Source: Streptomyces sp. RB17
GTDB taxonomy: Bacteria > Actinomycetota > Actinomycetes > Streptomycetales > Streptomycetaceae
Reading direction: 5' to 3'
Length of the DNA stretch: 64,000 nt
NCBI RefSeq assembly: GCF_009604455.1
Contig: NZ_WEGL01000001.1
Span: forward strand, 186,001 to 250,000
Shown here: positions 7,929 through 15,702 of the stretch, piece by piece
Layout: the number at the start of each line of letters is the position of its first letter
Numbering within the stretch: the stretch's first letter is position 1
Notes under the pieces: generated by a model
Databases searched by the model: none
What the model was told of the DNA's origin: nothing
The model's input: the letters and a program-made list of their open reading frames with translations, nothing else
Program-made: the position numbers and the translations under genes

Positions 7929-8801
7929 TCACCCCAGTAGAGAGGCCAGCCTGCGCCATTCCTCCCTCGGCAGGGTGTCCCCCTGGGCGTCGGTGACGAT
8001 CTGGAGGGCCACGTGGTCCGCGCCTGCCTCGTGGAAGGTGTTGATGCGGTCCCGGACGCGGCTGTCGTCGCCCCAGGCGAAGACCGCGTCGACCAGGCGG
8101 TCGCTGCCGCCGTCGGCCAGGTCGTCCTCGGTGAAGCCGTGCCGGAGGAAGTTGTTGGTGTAGTTCGGCAGGGCGAGGTACATCGCGAGGGTGTCGCGGG
8201 CGAGGGAGCGGGCGCGGGACGGGTCGGTCTCCAGGACCACCTTCAGCTCCGGGGCGAGCAGCGGTCCGGCGCCGAGGATCCCGCGGGCGCGGGCGGTGTG
8301 CTCGGGTGTGACCAGGTACGGCACCGCGCCCGCCGCCCGGTCGCGGGCCAACTCCAGGGTCTTCGGGCCGAGGGCGGCCAGTACCCGGCGGTCGGCGGGG
8401 ACCCCGGCCGAGTCCAGGGCGTCGAGATAGGTGACCAGGGCCGAGTACGGGCGGCGGTACTGGTCGGCGAGTTTGGCGTGGCTCACGCCGAGGCCGAGCA
8501 CGAAACGGCCCGGGTGGGCCGCGTCCACCTCGGCGAAGGACGCCGCGCTGGTCTCGGCGTCGTACTGCCAGATGCTCTGGATGCTGGTGCCGACGGTGAG
8601 GCGGTCGGTCGCCTCCAGAAGCGGTACGGCGTGCGGGGCGGCGCTGCTGCCGCCCAGCCATACGGCGCCGAAGCCGAGCTCCTCCAACTCGACTGCTGCC
8701 TCGGCCAGTTCGCCCCGCCGGGAGGGGTCCTCCGCGCGCAGGCCGATGCTCCAGATGCCGTACCGGCCGATCCGCTCCTTCAAGGGGCTCACGGTGCTCA
8801 T
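7929..8801 (-). CDS. LLM-class, probably F420-dependent, oxidoreductase
   Basis: A 290-aa TIM-barrel flavin/F420 protein. The N-terminal GRYGIWSIGLRAEDP, the barrel strand GFGAVWLGGSS and the LTVGTSIQSIWQYDA segment fit the small F420-dependent LLM subfamily (TIGR03620-like) rather than FMN monooxygenases. Cofactor F420 is abundant in Streptomyces. Substrate unknown. It stands alone on the minus strand, convergent with the FAH gene. Confidence 0.82.
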   Translation of the reverse strand: MSTVSPLKERIGRYGIWSIGLRAEDPSRRGELAEAAVELEELGFGAVWLGGSSAAPHAVPLLEATDRLTVGTSIQSIWQYDAETSAASFAEVDAAHPGRFVLGLGVSHAKLADQYRRPYSALVTYLDALDSAGVPADRRVLAALGPKTLELARDRAAGAVPYLVTPEHTARARGILGAGPLLAPELKVVLETDPSRARSLARDTLAMYLALPNYTNNFLRHGFTEDDLADGGSDRLVDAVFAWGDDSRVRDRINTFHEAGADHVALQIVTDAQGDTLPREEWRRLASLLG

Positions 8802-8869
8802 GGGGTTGTCCCTCCGGGTGGGGCCGCGATCATCACGTCTGCAGCCATTCCCAACCGGAGGGATCCGTC

Positions 8870-8893
8870 ACGTAATCCCCGAAGACGTAATCC
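8870..8893. repeat. Short direct repeat upstream of the LLM gene
   Basis: ACGTAATCC is repeated at 8870-8878 and 8885-8893, 15 bp apart, about 70 bp upstream of the LLM start. It could be a tandem half-site for a response regulator or BldC-like protein, but the evidence is slight. Confidence 0.3.
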
Positions 8894-8902
8894 GCGCGGG
8901 CG

Positions 8903-9436
8903 TCACACCTTCAGGAACCGCTCCAGCGCCTCCACCACGAACCTGTGGTCCTGGAGCTGAGGCAGGCCGGAGACCGTCACCGCGCCGATGACGCCCACGT
9001 TCTCGACGTTGACCGGGAACGAGCCGCCGTGGGCCGCGTAGGTGTCGGGGTCGAGGCGGGAGGAGTCCTCGAACGTCGTGCCCTTGGCGCGGAAGCGGGC
9101 GCCGACCAGGTAGGAGGAGGCGCCGTAGCGCTCGACGACCCGGCGCTTGCGGGCGATCCAGGCGTCGTTGTCCGGGGTGGAGCCCGGCAGGGCCGCGTGG
9201 AAGAGCTGCTGGCCGGCGCGGTGGATGTCGATGGCGACCGGGGCCTGGCGCTCCCTGGCCAGTTCGACCAGCAGCGAGCCGAGGGCCCAGGCGTCGTCGT
9301 ATGTGAACTGCCGGAAGACCAGGCGGCGTTCCTGTGCCTCCAGCTCCTCGACGGAGGGGGTGAGTTCGGGGGTGGTCCTGGGGGTGAGCTGCGGATGATG
9401 GTGCTGCTGGCTGTGCTGGTGCTGCTGGTGGGGCAT
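8903..9436 (-). CDS. HbpS-like / UPF0303 heme-degrading-domain protein
   Basis: A 177-aa protein. Residues 30-177 match the HbpS/GlcG/UPF0303 fold (RRLVFRQFTYDDAWALG, PVAIDIHRAGQQLF, HGGSFPVNV, GAVTVSGLPQLQDH). Family members bind small cofactors; HbpS binds heme in the redox sensing of Streptomyces. The first 15 residues are His/Gln-rich (MPHQQHQHSQQHHHP), unusual for the family and a possible metal-binding tail. Its ATG overlaps the TGA of the upstream oxidoreductase by one base (TGATG), so the two are translationally coupled and share the ROK-controlled promoter. Confidence 0.8.
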   Translation of the reverse strand: MPHQQHQHSQQHHHPQLTPRTTPELTPSVEELEAQERRLVFRQFTYDDAWALGSLLVELARERQAPVAIDIHRAGQQLFHAALPGSTPDNDAWIARKRRVVERYGASSYLVGARFRAKGTTFEDSSRLDPDTYAAHGGSFPVNVENVGVIGAVTVSGLPQLQDHRFVVEALERFLKV

Positions 9437-10515
9437 CAGAGGGTCACCGTCACCTTGTCCGTGGCCGATGTGCGGGCCGCTTCCAGTACGTCGAGGGCGG
9501 CGGCCGCCTCCAGGGCGGTCACCGGGTTGGGGCCGGCGCCGGTCAGGGCGCGGGCGACGGCCGCGTAGTAGGCGGGGTAGTCGCCGGGCAGGGTCGGTAC
9601 GGGAGTGCCGCCGCCGGTCAGCGGGGACTCTCCGGCGCCGATACGGCCGTACAGGGACTCCGGCTCCGCGCCCCACCGGGGGCCCGGGCGCAGGCCTTCG
9701 CGCAGGGCCGCCTCCTGCGGGTCGAGGCCGTACTTCACATAGCCCGCGCGGGAGCCGAGCACGCGGAAGCGGGGGCCGAGCTGGGCGGCCGTCGCGGAGA
9801 CGTAGAGGTGGGAGCGGACGCCGTTCGCGTGCGTGAGCGCGATGAAGGTGTCGTCGTCGGTCTCGGCGCCGGGGCGGCGGATGGCCGTCTCGGCGTACAC
9901 CTCGGTGACCGGGCCGAAGAGGACCAGGGCCTGGTCGACGACATGGCTGCCGAGGTCGTAGAGCAGACCTCCGATCTCTGCCGGGTCGCCGGACTCGCGC
10001 CAGCCGCCCTTGGGCTGGGGGCGCCAGCGCTCGAAGCGGGACTCGAAGCGCCATACGTCGCCCAGGTCACCCTGCGAGATCAGCTTGCGGAGGGTCAGGA
10101 AGTCGTTGTCCCAGCGGCGGTTCTGGAAGACGGACAGGAGCAGGCCGCGTTCCTCGGCGAGGGCGGCGAGGTCGCGGGCCTCGGCCGCGGTGCCGGCCAC
10201 CGGCTTGTCGACGACGACCGGCAGGCCCGCCTTCAGGGCGGCGGACGCGAGCGGGACGTGCGTCCTGTTCGGGGAGGCGATGACGACCAGGTCCAGCTCG
10301 TCCGCGCGGTCGAACAGCTCCTCGGCGGCCGCGGCGGTGGTCACGTCCGGGAACTCGGCGCGGGCCTGCTGCTGCCGCTCCGGGTTGGAGGTGACCACGG
10401 TGTCGAGAGCGAGGCCCTCGGTGGCGGCGATCAGCGGGGCGTGGAAGACGGAGCCGGCGAGGCCGTAGCCGATCAGGCCGACGCGGAGGGGGGTAGTGGT
10501 CGTGCGTCCTGTCAT
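9436..10515 (-). CDS. Gfo/Idh/MocA-family NAD(P)-dependent oxidoreductase
   Basis: A 359-aa sugar or inositol-type dehydrogenase. The Rossmann motif is RVGLIGYGLAGS, followed by VVIASPNRTH, the substrate Lys/Pro motif GLPVVVDKPVAGT (EKP equivalent) and a catalytic-domain LYDLGSHVVDQAL (Gly-x-His). Family enzymes oxidise hydroxyl groups of sugars or cyclitols. I prefer ATG 10515 because GAGGTG lies about 10 bp away; ATG 10524 is too close to it. It is divergent from a ROK regulator across a 27-bp palindrome, so it is likely its target. Confidence 0.88.
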   Translation of the reverse strand: MTGRTTTTPLRVGLIGYGLAGSVFHAPLIAATEGLALDTVVTSNPERQQQARAEFPDVTTAAAAEELFDRADELDLVVIASPNRTHVPLASAALKAGLPVVVDKPVAGTAAEARDLAALAEERGLLLSVFQNRRWDNDFLTLRKLISQGDLGDVWRFESRFERWRPQPKGGWRESGDPAEIGGLLYDLGSHVVDQALVLFGPVTEVYAETAIRRPGAETDDDTFIALTHANGVRSHLYVSATAAQLGPRFRVLGSRAGYVKYGLDPQEAALREGLRPGPRWGAEPESLYGRIGAGESPLTGGGTPVPTLPGDYPAYYAAVARALTGAGPNPVTALEAAAALDVLEAARTSATDKVTVTL

Positions 10516-10530
10516 GGATCCCATGCACCT

Positions 10531-10557
10531 CACTTTCGCAACGCTGTTGCCAAAGTG
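10531..10557. promoter_or_regulatory. Long palindromic operator between the ROK regulator and Gfo/Idh genes
   Basis: Arms CACTTTCGCAAC (10531-10542) and GTTGCCAAAGTG (10546-10557) match at 11 of 12 positions around GCT. It covers the short gap between the divergent genes, 16 bp from each start. That position and the CTTT...AAAG outer arms fit ROK-family sugar repressors binding their own promoter. Confidence 0.75.
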
Positions 10558-10572
10558 CAAGTGCTGGGGACA

Positions 10573-11928
10573 ATGGGTGGCGTGAACAGGACGAGCACGG
10601 GGAGCGGGGCGCAGGCGGGGTCCGGGCCGGAATCGGGTTCGGGGCCGGGGCCTGAGTCGGGTTCGGGGCCGGGGATGGGGACGGAGCCCGGGGCCGAGCA
10701 GGGGTCCGCGGCGAGGGCAGCGGCTGGGGCGCGGACGGGGTCCGGGGCGCGGATGGCTGGGGGTGCGTCGGCGGGGGCGAATCTCGGCGCGGTGCGGTCG
10801 CACAACACCGCGCTGGTGCTCGGGCTGCTGCGGGACGCCGGGACGGACGGGATCAGCCGGCTCGAACTGGCCGAGCGGACCGGGCTGACCCCGCAGGCCG
10901 TCAGCAAGATCACCGCGCGGCTGCGGGAGCAGGGGCTCGCGGCGGAGGCCGGGCGGCGGGCGTCGACCGGGGGCAAGCCGCGGACCGTGCTGCGGCTGGT
11001 GCCGGAGGCGGGGCACGCGGTGGGGGTGCATCTGGACCGGGACGAGCTACGGGTGGTGCTGGTCGATCTGGACGGGGCCGTGGTGGGGGAGCGGCGGGCC
11101 GAACTGGATCTGGGGGCCGGGTCGGAGGCCGTGCTGACGGTGGTCGGGCATGCGGTGCAGGGGGTGGTACGGGACGGCTTGGGCGGCGTTCCGGGCGCGA
11201 TTCCGGGCGTGTTTACGGGCGCGCAGGGGCCTGGTGAGGAGGCGCCGGCCGGGGCCGGGTCGCTGGTCGGGGTGGGGGTGGCGCTTCCGGGGCCGCTCGA
11301 TCACGCGAGCGGGGTGCTGCATCGGGTGACGGGGTTTCCCGAGTGGGAGGGCTTTCCGCTGCGCGACGCGCTCGGGGAGCGGTTGGGGGTGCCGGTGGTG
11401 GTGGACAAGGATACCAACGCGGCGGCGCTCGGGCTGTCGGTGGCGGGTCAGGGCGGAACGGGATCCTTCGCGTATCTGCATCTCGGCACGGGGCTCGGGG
11501 CCGGTCTGGTGATCGGTGGGCGCGTGCATCGGGGGGCGCGGACCGGGGCGGGGGAGTTCGGGCACCAGGTGATCCAGCTGGACGGGCCGCCGTGCGAATG
11601 CGGGAACCGCGGGTGCGTGGAGGCGCTGTGCCTGGCGGCGGTCGGGCGGGGGGAGGCCGGGGAGGCGGCGCGTGTGCTGGGGGTGGCGACGGCGAATCTG
11701 GTCGGGCTGCTGGACATCGATGCGGTGCTGCTCGGGGGGCGGACGATCGCGGGGGCGCCGGAGTGTTTTGTGCGGGGAGTCGGGGAGGTGCTCGATGCCC
11801 GGGCCCGACGGGAGGGGGTGCGTGGGGGAGCGGTGCCGGTGCGGGTCGCTCCGCGGGGGGAACGGGTGGTGGCCGAGGGGGCGGCGCAGTTGCTGTTGGC
11901 GCCGGTGTTCGGGCGGGGGGACGTGTGA
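10573..11928 (+). CDS. ROK-family transcriptional repressor
   Basis: Winged-helix N-terminus (HNTALVLGLLRDAG, ELAERTGLTPQAVSKITARL) fused to a ROK sugar-kinase-like domain with GVALPGPLDHASG, VDKDTNAAALG, LHLGTGLGAGLVIGG and the zinc site CECGNRGC. The first 65 residues are a low-complexity Gly/Ser/Pro/Glu tract made of short repeats, not usual for the family. The true start may therefore be later (the ATG reading MAGGASAGANLGAV). ATG 10573 or GTG 10582 are the first starts after the operator. It should sense a sugar or sugar phosphate and control the divergent dehydrogenase pair. Confidence 0.85.
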   Translation: MGGVNRTSTGSGAQAGSGPESGSGPGPESGSGPGMGTEPGAEQGSAARAAAGARTGSGARMAGGASAGANLGAVRSHNTALVLGLLRDAGTDGISRLELAERTGLTPQAVSKITARLREQGLAAEAGRRASTGGKPRTVLRLVPEAGHAVGVHLDRDELRVVLVDLDGAVVGERRAELDLGAGSEAVLTVVGHAVQGVVRDGLGGVPGAIPGVFTGAQGPGEEAPAGAGSLVGVGVALPGPLDHASGVLHRVTGFPEWEGFPLRDALGERLGVPVVVDKDTNAAALGLSVAGQGGTGSFAYLHLGTGLGAGLVIGGRVHRGARTGAGEFGHQVIQLDGPPCECGNRGCVEALCLAAVGRGEAGEAARVLGVATANLVGLLDIDAVLLGGRTIAGAPECFVRGVGEVLDARARREGVRGGAVPVRVAPRGERVVAEGAAQLLLAPVFGRGDV

Positions 11929-11947
11929 CGGGCGCTCAGCGCACCGA

Positions 11948-11969
11948 AGGGGCGCGGAGAACTGCGCGA
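11948..11969 (-). repeat. Dispersed Streptomyces intergenic repeat, copy 2 (inverted)
   Basis: On the minus strand it reads TCGCGCAGTTCTCCGCGCCC plus CT, 21 of 22 identical to the copy at 7894-7915. It lies 20 bp after the ROK stop. Confidence 0.6.
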
Positions 11970-12070
11970 GCGGCCAGGGCGGACCCGCAGTCGCGTACGG
12001 CCTCATGTGACCCGGCGGGTGGGCGTCGTTCAGGTGGCTCGGCAGGTGGGCGCGGTCCAGTGGTGGTGTG

Positions 12071-12130
12071 GCTCACTCCGGCAGGGTCGCGCTCACTTCG
12101 GCAGGGTCGCGCTCACTCCGGCAGGTTCAG
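12071..12130. repeat. Three 20-bp tandem repeats over the 3' end of a glyoxalase-like gene
   Basis: Units 12071-12090, 12091-12110 and 12111-12130 are GCTCACTCCGGCAGGGTCGC with 0-3 changes. The third unit includes the stop codon and last codons of the minus-strand gene, so the array may have grown by duplicating the gene's end. Confidence 0.7.
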
Positions 12131-12523
12131 CTGCCAGGAGACGCCGAAGCGGTCGTTGACCCAGGCGAACTTGGGGCTGAAGCCGTAGTTGCCCAGGGGC
12201 ATGAGTTCCGTGCCCTGCTCGGTGAGGGCCGCGTGGAGGCGGTCGATCTCGGCCTCGTTCTCGCACTGCACGAAGAGCGAGATCGCGGGCGTGAAGGTGA
12301 AGTCGTGATGCGCGGGGCTGTCGATGCACATGAACTGCTGACCGGCGAGCGAGAACGTGGCGTGCTGCACGCTGCCCTCCTTGCCGGCGCCGTCGGCCCC
12401 GTAGCGAGAGACGTTGACGACCTCGGCGTCGTCGAAGAGCGAGGTGTAGAAGGCCATCGCGTCCTCGGCGTTGCCCTCGAACATCAGGAACGTGGTGATC
12501 TTCTGTGACGTCGCGATCTTCAT
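12113..12523 (-). CDS. VOC / PhnB-like glyoxalase-fold protein
   Basis: A 136-aa small protein with the PhnB-like VOC pattern: KITTFLMFEGNAEDAMAFY, then a GSVQHATFSLAGQQF strand, SPAHHDFTFTPAISLFV and the ending FAWVNDRFGVSWQL. Members of this group are often annotated as 3-demethylubiquinone methyltransferase-like, but the fold is a metal-binding VOC barrel and function is usually unknown. ATG 12523 follows GAGGAG. It is a single gene. Confidence 0.85.
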   Translation of the reverse strand: MKIATSQKITTFLMFEGNAEDAMAFYTSLFDDAEVVNVSRYGADGAGKEGSVQHATFSLAGQQFMCIDSPAHHDFTFTPAISLFVQCENEAEIDRLHAALTEQGTELMPLGNYGFSPKFAWVNDRFGVSWQLNLPE

Positions 12524-12659
12524 GCTGCATGCTCCTCGGCGCTGTCGGGCAGGGTGCGCAGGCCTGTCCAAGTGTTCACAATGAACCCAAGCGCATCAAC
12601 CGAATCAAACGGACACCGTCGTCTCACTGAACGCACCGTCGGTGCAGTGAGGAGTGATC

Positions 12660-13034
12660 ATGCGCTGCTCTCGCATCACCACCGCCGTCCTCGTCGGCGC
12701 CAGTCTCGTGGCTGCCCTCGGCGGGACCGCCGCCGCCTCACCGGTCGGCACCGTCAGCCCCGCGAAGGCCAAGCCCGGGCAGACGGTTTCGCTCACGCTC
12801 AGGGGATGCAGTGATCCCAGCAAGGGCGGCCGCGCCGAAGGAGAGCAGGTCGGCCGGCACACCTCGGAACGCACCCCCATCCGCACCGTCGAGCTCAAGC
12901 CGGCGGCGAACGGCACGCTGGTCGGGATCGCCGCGATCGAGCGGAACACGCAAGCGGGCGTGGCGCAGATCTACATGGCCTGTGCCTCCGATCCGGACAC
13001 CGTGGTCACGGTGGACGTCACCGTCACGGGCTGA
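12660..13034 (+). CDS. Small secreted protein, unknown function
   Basis: A 124-aa protein with a Sec signal peptide (MRCSRITTAVLVGASLVAALGGTAAA) and an Ig-like mature part: SPAKAKPGQTVSLTLRGC, one further Cys near the end (MACAS). The two Cys probably form a disulfide. The same PAxPGxxVxVxxxGC opening occurs in the secreted protein at 22334, suggesting one extracellular beta-sandwich family. ATG 12660 has GAGGAG upstream; a GTG two codons earlier is also possible. Confidence 0.75.
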   Translation: MRCSRITTAVLVGASLVAALGGTAAASPVGTVSPAKAKPGQTVSLTLRGCSDPSKGGRAEGEQVGRHTSERTPIRTVELKPAANGTLVGIAAIERNTQAGVAQIYMACASDPDTVVTVDVTVTG

Positions 13035-13126
13035 CCCCGCTCCGACCCGCTGATCGAGCGGACTTCCCGCTCCGTAGCGGAGTGGCGGGCCCAGACACGT
13101 CGACCGACCGGCATGGTCATGTGTTT

Positions 13127-14050
13127 ATGCGACTGTCTACACCCCTGTCCCTGTCCCTGCCCCTCTGCCTCGCCGCAGCCGCCGTGTCCGCCTCCGCCTG
13201 GGTGATCGGCCCCGCGGCGCCGGCCGCCGCCGTCGTCGACCCGCCCCCGGCCTGCACCGGCGGCGACCCGCGGGCCTTCCCGCTGTCCGCCCGGATCCGC
13301 GGCGGGCCGCCCTCCTACGAGGCGGGTGGCGGATACGGCACCTGGTACATCGACCTCACCAACACCACTCGCCGGACCTGCACCGGCATTCACCCGGTGG
13401 TCGTCCTCGTCGACGACAAGCACGCGCTGGAGCCGGACCAGCCCCAGCTGGAGTTCTACGACGGCCCCACGGCCCGGCCGGTGACGTTCGAGACGACCGA
13501 CGAGCAGGAGCTGGTCGGCGTGCTCGACGGCGCCGGGTTCGACGGGTTCGCCGTACCGGCCGGCCGGACCGTCAGCGTCAAGGTCAGGCTCGTGTTCCCC
13601 TCAGACACCGCATCCGACCAGGTCACCGTCAACGCCGCCGTTGTGCAGCGGCGGGGCGACGACGGGGACTGGGTCGGGGAGTCCAACGCCTACCGGTTCG
13701 GGATCGGGGAGTACGCCTCGCCGGCCCCGGACCCCACGCAGGACGGCGGCGTGGCCCCCAGCGCGGCCGGCAGCCCCCAGCCCACACCCGGCACAGGCGC
13801 AGGCGCAGGCACCAGTACCGCCACGGCCGGCACGGGCGCCGGTACCCCTACCCCCGGCCCCGGTACCGCCACCCCCGGTCCCGACGCCGACCCGGATCTG
13901 CCGTTCCCCGCCGGGGCGGAGGAGGCCGGAGAGCGGGCCAGTGAACTGGCGAGCACGGGCCCCGGCCTCGCCCACGGCCTGCTCGCGGCCGCCACCGCGC
14001 TCGCCGGGGTCGCCGGCGGCGCGCTGCTCCTGGCCCGAAGACGCCGCTGA
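13127..14050 (+). CDS. Cell-wall-anchored surface protein with LASTG sortase signal
   Basis: About 307 aa: signal peptide (to AAPAAA), a beta-rich extracellular domain (about residues 40-190, with a single Cys pair), a Pro/Thr/Gly-rich wall-spanning linker (about 205-260), then ELASTGPG, a hydrophobic helix and an RRRR tail. LAXTG is the signal known for Streptomyces class E sortases, so it is probably anchored to peptidoglycan by the sortase at 1805-2626 or an unlinked homologue. No clear ribosome site precedes ATG 13127; GTG 13121 is an alternative. Ligand unknown. Confidence 0.82.
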   Translation: MRLSTPLSLSLPLCLAAAAVSASAWVIGPAAPAAAVVDPPPACTGGDPRAFPLSARIRGGPPSYEAGGGYGTWYIDLTNTTRRTCTGIHPVVVLVDDKHALEPDQPQLEFYDGPTARPVTFETTDEQELVGVLDGAGFDGFAVPAGRTVSVKVRLVFPSDTASDQVTVNAAVVQRRGDDGDWVGESNAYRFGIGEYASPAPDPTQDGGVAPSAAGSPQPTPGTGAGAGTSTATAGTGAGTPTPGPGTATPGPDADPDLPFPAGAEEAGERASELASTGPGLAHGLLAAATALAGVAGGALLLARRRR

Positions 14051-14100
14051 GCCGTCCTGCTACGACGGCCACCCCTGTGGCTGCGGTCACCGCTGAGCCG

Positions 14101-14775
14101 GGGCCGTCGCACGACGGCCCGCTCCTCCCGCCTGCGCCCGCCACTGAGCCAGGGGCCGTACGACGCGCACTCCCCGCCTCCGACTTGCCGCCGACCCGGG
14201 GCTGTATGACGGACCACTCCTCCCGCCTCCGACTTGCCCCCGACCCGGGCCCGGACGACGGCGGGCCCCCGCCTGCGCCCACCGCTGAGCCAGGGGCCGT
14301 ACGACGCGCACCCCCCGTCTCCGACTTGCCGCCGACCCGGGGCCGGGCCCGGACGACGACGGGCCCCCGCCTGCGACCACCGCTGAGCCAGGGCCGTACG
14401 ACGCGCACTCCCCGCCTCCGACTTGCCGCCGACCCGGGGCTGTGTGACGGATCACTCCTCCCGCCTCCGACTTGCCCCGGACCCGGGACCGGGCCCGGAC
14501 GACGACGGGCCCCCGCCTGCGCCCGCCGCTGAGCCAGGGCCGTACGAGGCGCACTCCCCGCCTCCGACTTGCCCCCGACCTGGGACCGGGTCCGGGCGGC
14601 GACGGGCCCCCGCGTACGACCACCGCTGAGCCAGGGGCCGTACGACGCGCGCCCCTCCCGCCTCCGACTGCCCCCGACCCGGGACCGGGTCCGGGCGGCG
14701 ACGGGCCCCGTCTGCCGCCGCCCCTCAGTCAGAGGGCCGACGACGCGCACCCCTCCCGCCCCCGGCCATCCCTCC
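14101..14775. repeat. Composite GC-rich tandem repeat array
   Basis: The 740 bp between the LASTG gene and the GntR gene have no credible gene. A landmark (GAGCCAGGGGCCGTACGA or close) recurs at 14146, 14287, 14385, 14531, 14628 and 14726. Spacings are 141, 98, 146, 97 and 98 bp. The basic unit is therefore about 97 bp, and two units carry an extra 45-bp module that repeats the CCTCCGACTTGCC segment. All six reading frames give only repetitive Arg/Pro/Gly shadows. Confidence 0.8.
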
Positions 14776-14794
14776 CGTCTGCGACGATCCCTGC

Positions 14795-15550
14795 GTGGAC
14801 TACCCCAACGACCAGGCCCCCGGCGCCCCCGTCCGCTCCGGCATTCCCGAGCACGGGCGCATCCCCAAGTACTACGCGGTGAAGGCGCGCATCGCCGCGC
14901 TGCTGGAGGAGCTGGGGGAGGACAGCGTCATCCCCACCGAGCGGGACCTCGCGGAGCGGTACGACGTCGCCCGGGAGACCGTACGGCAGGCCGTGCGGGA
15001 GCTGGTACTGGAAGGGCGGTTGCGGCGGAAGGGGCGGGGGACCGTCGTCGCCGGGCCCAAGCTCGCCCAGCCGCTGTCCCTCGCGAGCTACACCGAGGGC
15101 GTGCGCAGGCAGGGCCGTACGCCGGGTCGTACGCTCGTCACCCTGGACCGTTTCCCCTGCCCGGACGCCCTCGCCGCCGAGACCGGGCTCACCCGGGGCG
15201 AGCCCGTATGGCACCTGGAGCGCGTGCTGCTCGCCGACGAGGAGCGGGTCGGTCTGGAGAGCACGTACGTCGCCGTGGAGCGGGTGCCCCGGCTGGACGC
15301 CGACTTCGACCCCGACTCCTCCTTCTACGGCTATCTCACCAGCCAGGGCATCTCCTTCGGCGACGCCGACGAGCGTGTCGAGACCGTGCTGGCCACGCCC
15401 CGCGAAGCGCTGCTCATCGGCACCCCGCCCGCCCTGCCGATGCTGCTGATCCACCGCGTCTCCCGGGACACGGAGGGCCGGCCCCTGGAGCGCGTGCGCT
15501 CGCTGTACCGGGGGGACCGGTTCTCCTTCACCACCCACCTCACGGGATGA
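14795..15550 (+). CDS. GntR/HutC-family regulator (UTRA domain) of the phosphonate genes
   Basis: A 251-aa protein with an N-terminal winged helix (YYAVKARIAALLEEL, IPTERDLAERYDVARETVRQAVREL) and a C-terminal UTRA ligand domain (GEPVWHLERVLLADEERVGLESTYV). It belongs to the PhnF/DasR/HutC group. It starts at GTG 14795 with no ribosome site, so the mRNA may be leaderless. It reads in the same direction as the phosphonate operon 150 bp downstream, whose promoter region holds a HutC-like GGGTCTAGCCC. It probably represses the operon and senses 2-aminoethylphosphonate or a related compound (inference). Confidence 0.85.
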   Translation: MDYPNDQAPGAPVRSGIPEHGRIPKYYAVKARIAALLEELGEDSVIPTERDLAERYDVARETVRQAVRELVLEGRLRRKGRGTVVAGPKLAQPLSLASYTEGVRRQGRTPGRTLVTLDRFPCPDALAAETGLTRGEPVWHLERVLLADEERVGLESTYVAVERVPRLDADFDPDSSFYGYLTSQGISFGDADERVETVLATPREALLIGTPPALPMLLIHRVSRDTEGRPLERVRSLYRGDRFSFTTHLTG

Positions 15551-15615
15551 AAACACTCGTCAACCAGTGAAAAGCGCCCTATATCGACCGCCGCGCAATA
15601 TCACGGAAAGATAAC

Positions 15616-15660
15616 GGGTCTAGCCCAAACGTGATGGGTCGTTCACGCTCTCGTTGTCAG
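15616..15660 (+). promoter_or_regulatory. Candidate GntR operator and Pho-like site before the phosphonate operon
   Basis: GGGTCTAGCCC (15616-15626) is a near-palindrome of the GTCTAGAC type bound by HutC/PhnF/DasR regulators. GTTCACGCTC followed by TCGTTGTCAG (15641-15660) faintly resembles the 11-bp direct repeats of Streptomyces PhoP boxes. Both lie 40-90 bp before the first enzyme gene. The first call is moderate, the second weak. Confidence 0.4.
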
Positions 15661-15702
15661 CCGGATGTCTCCGGTTCCCCGATCGCGAGGAGCGTTGCCG
15701 TC

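Noticed and set aside
14051..14794. Repetitive cell-wall protein encoded by the tandem repeat
   Set aside because: Unit lengths (97-98 and 141-146 bp) are not multiples of three, so no frame holds a regular repeat. No start with ribosome site or signal peptide was found.
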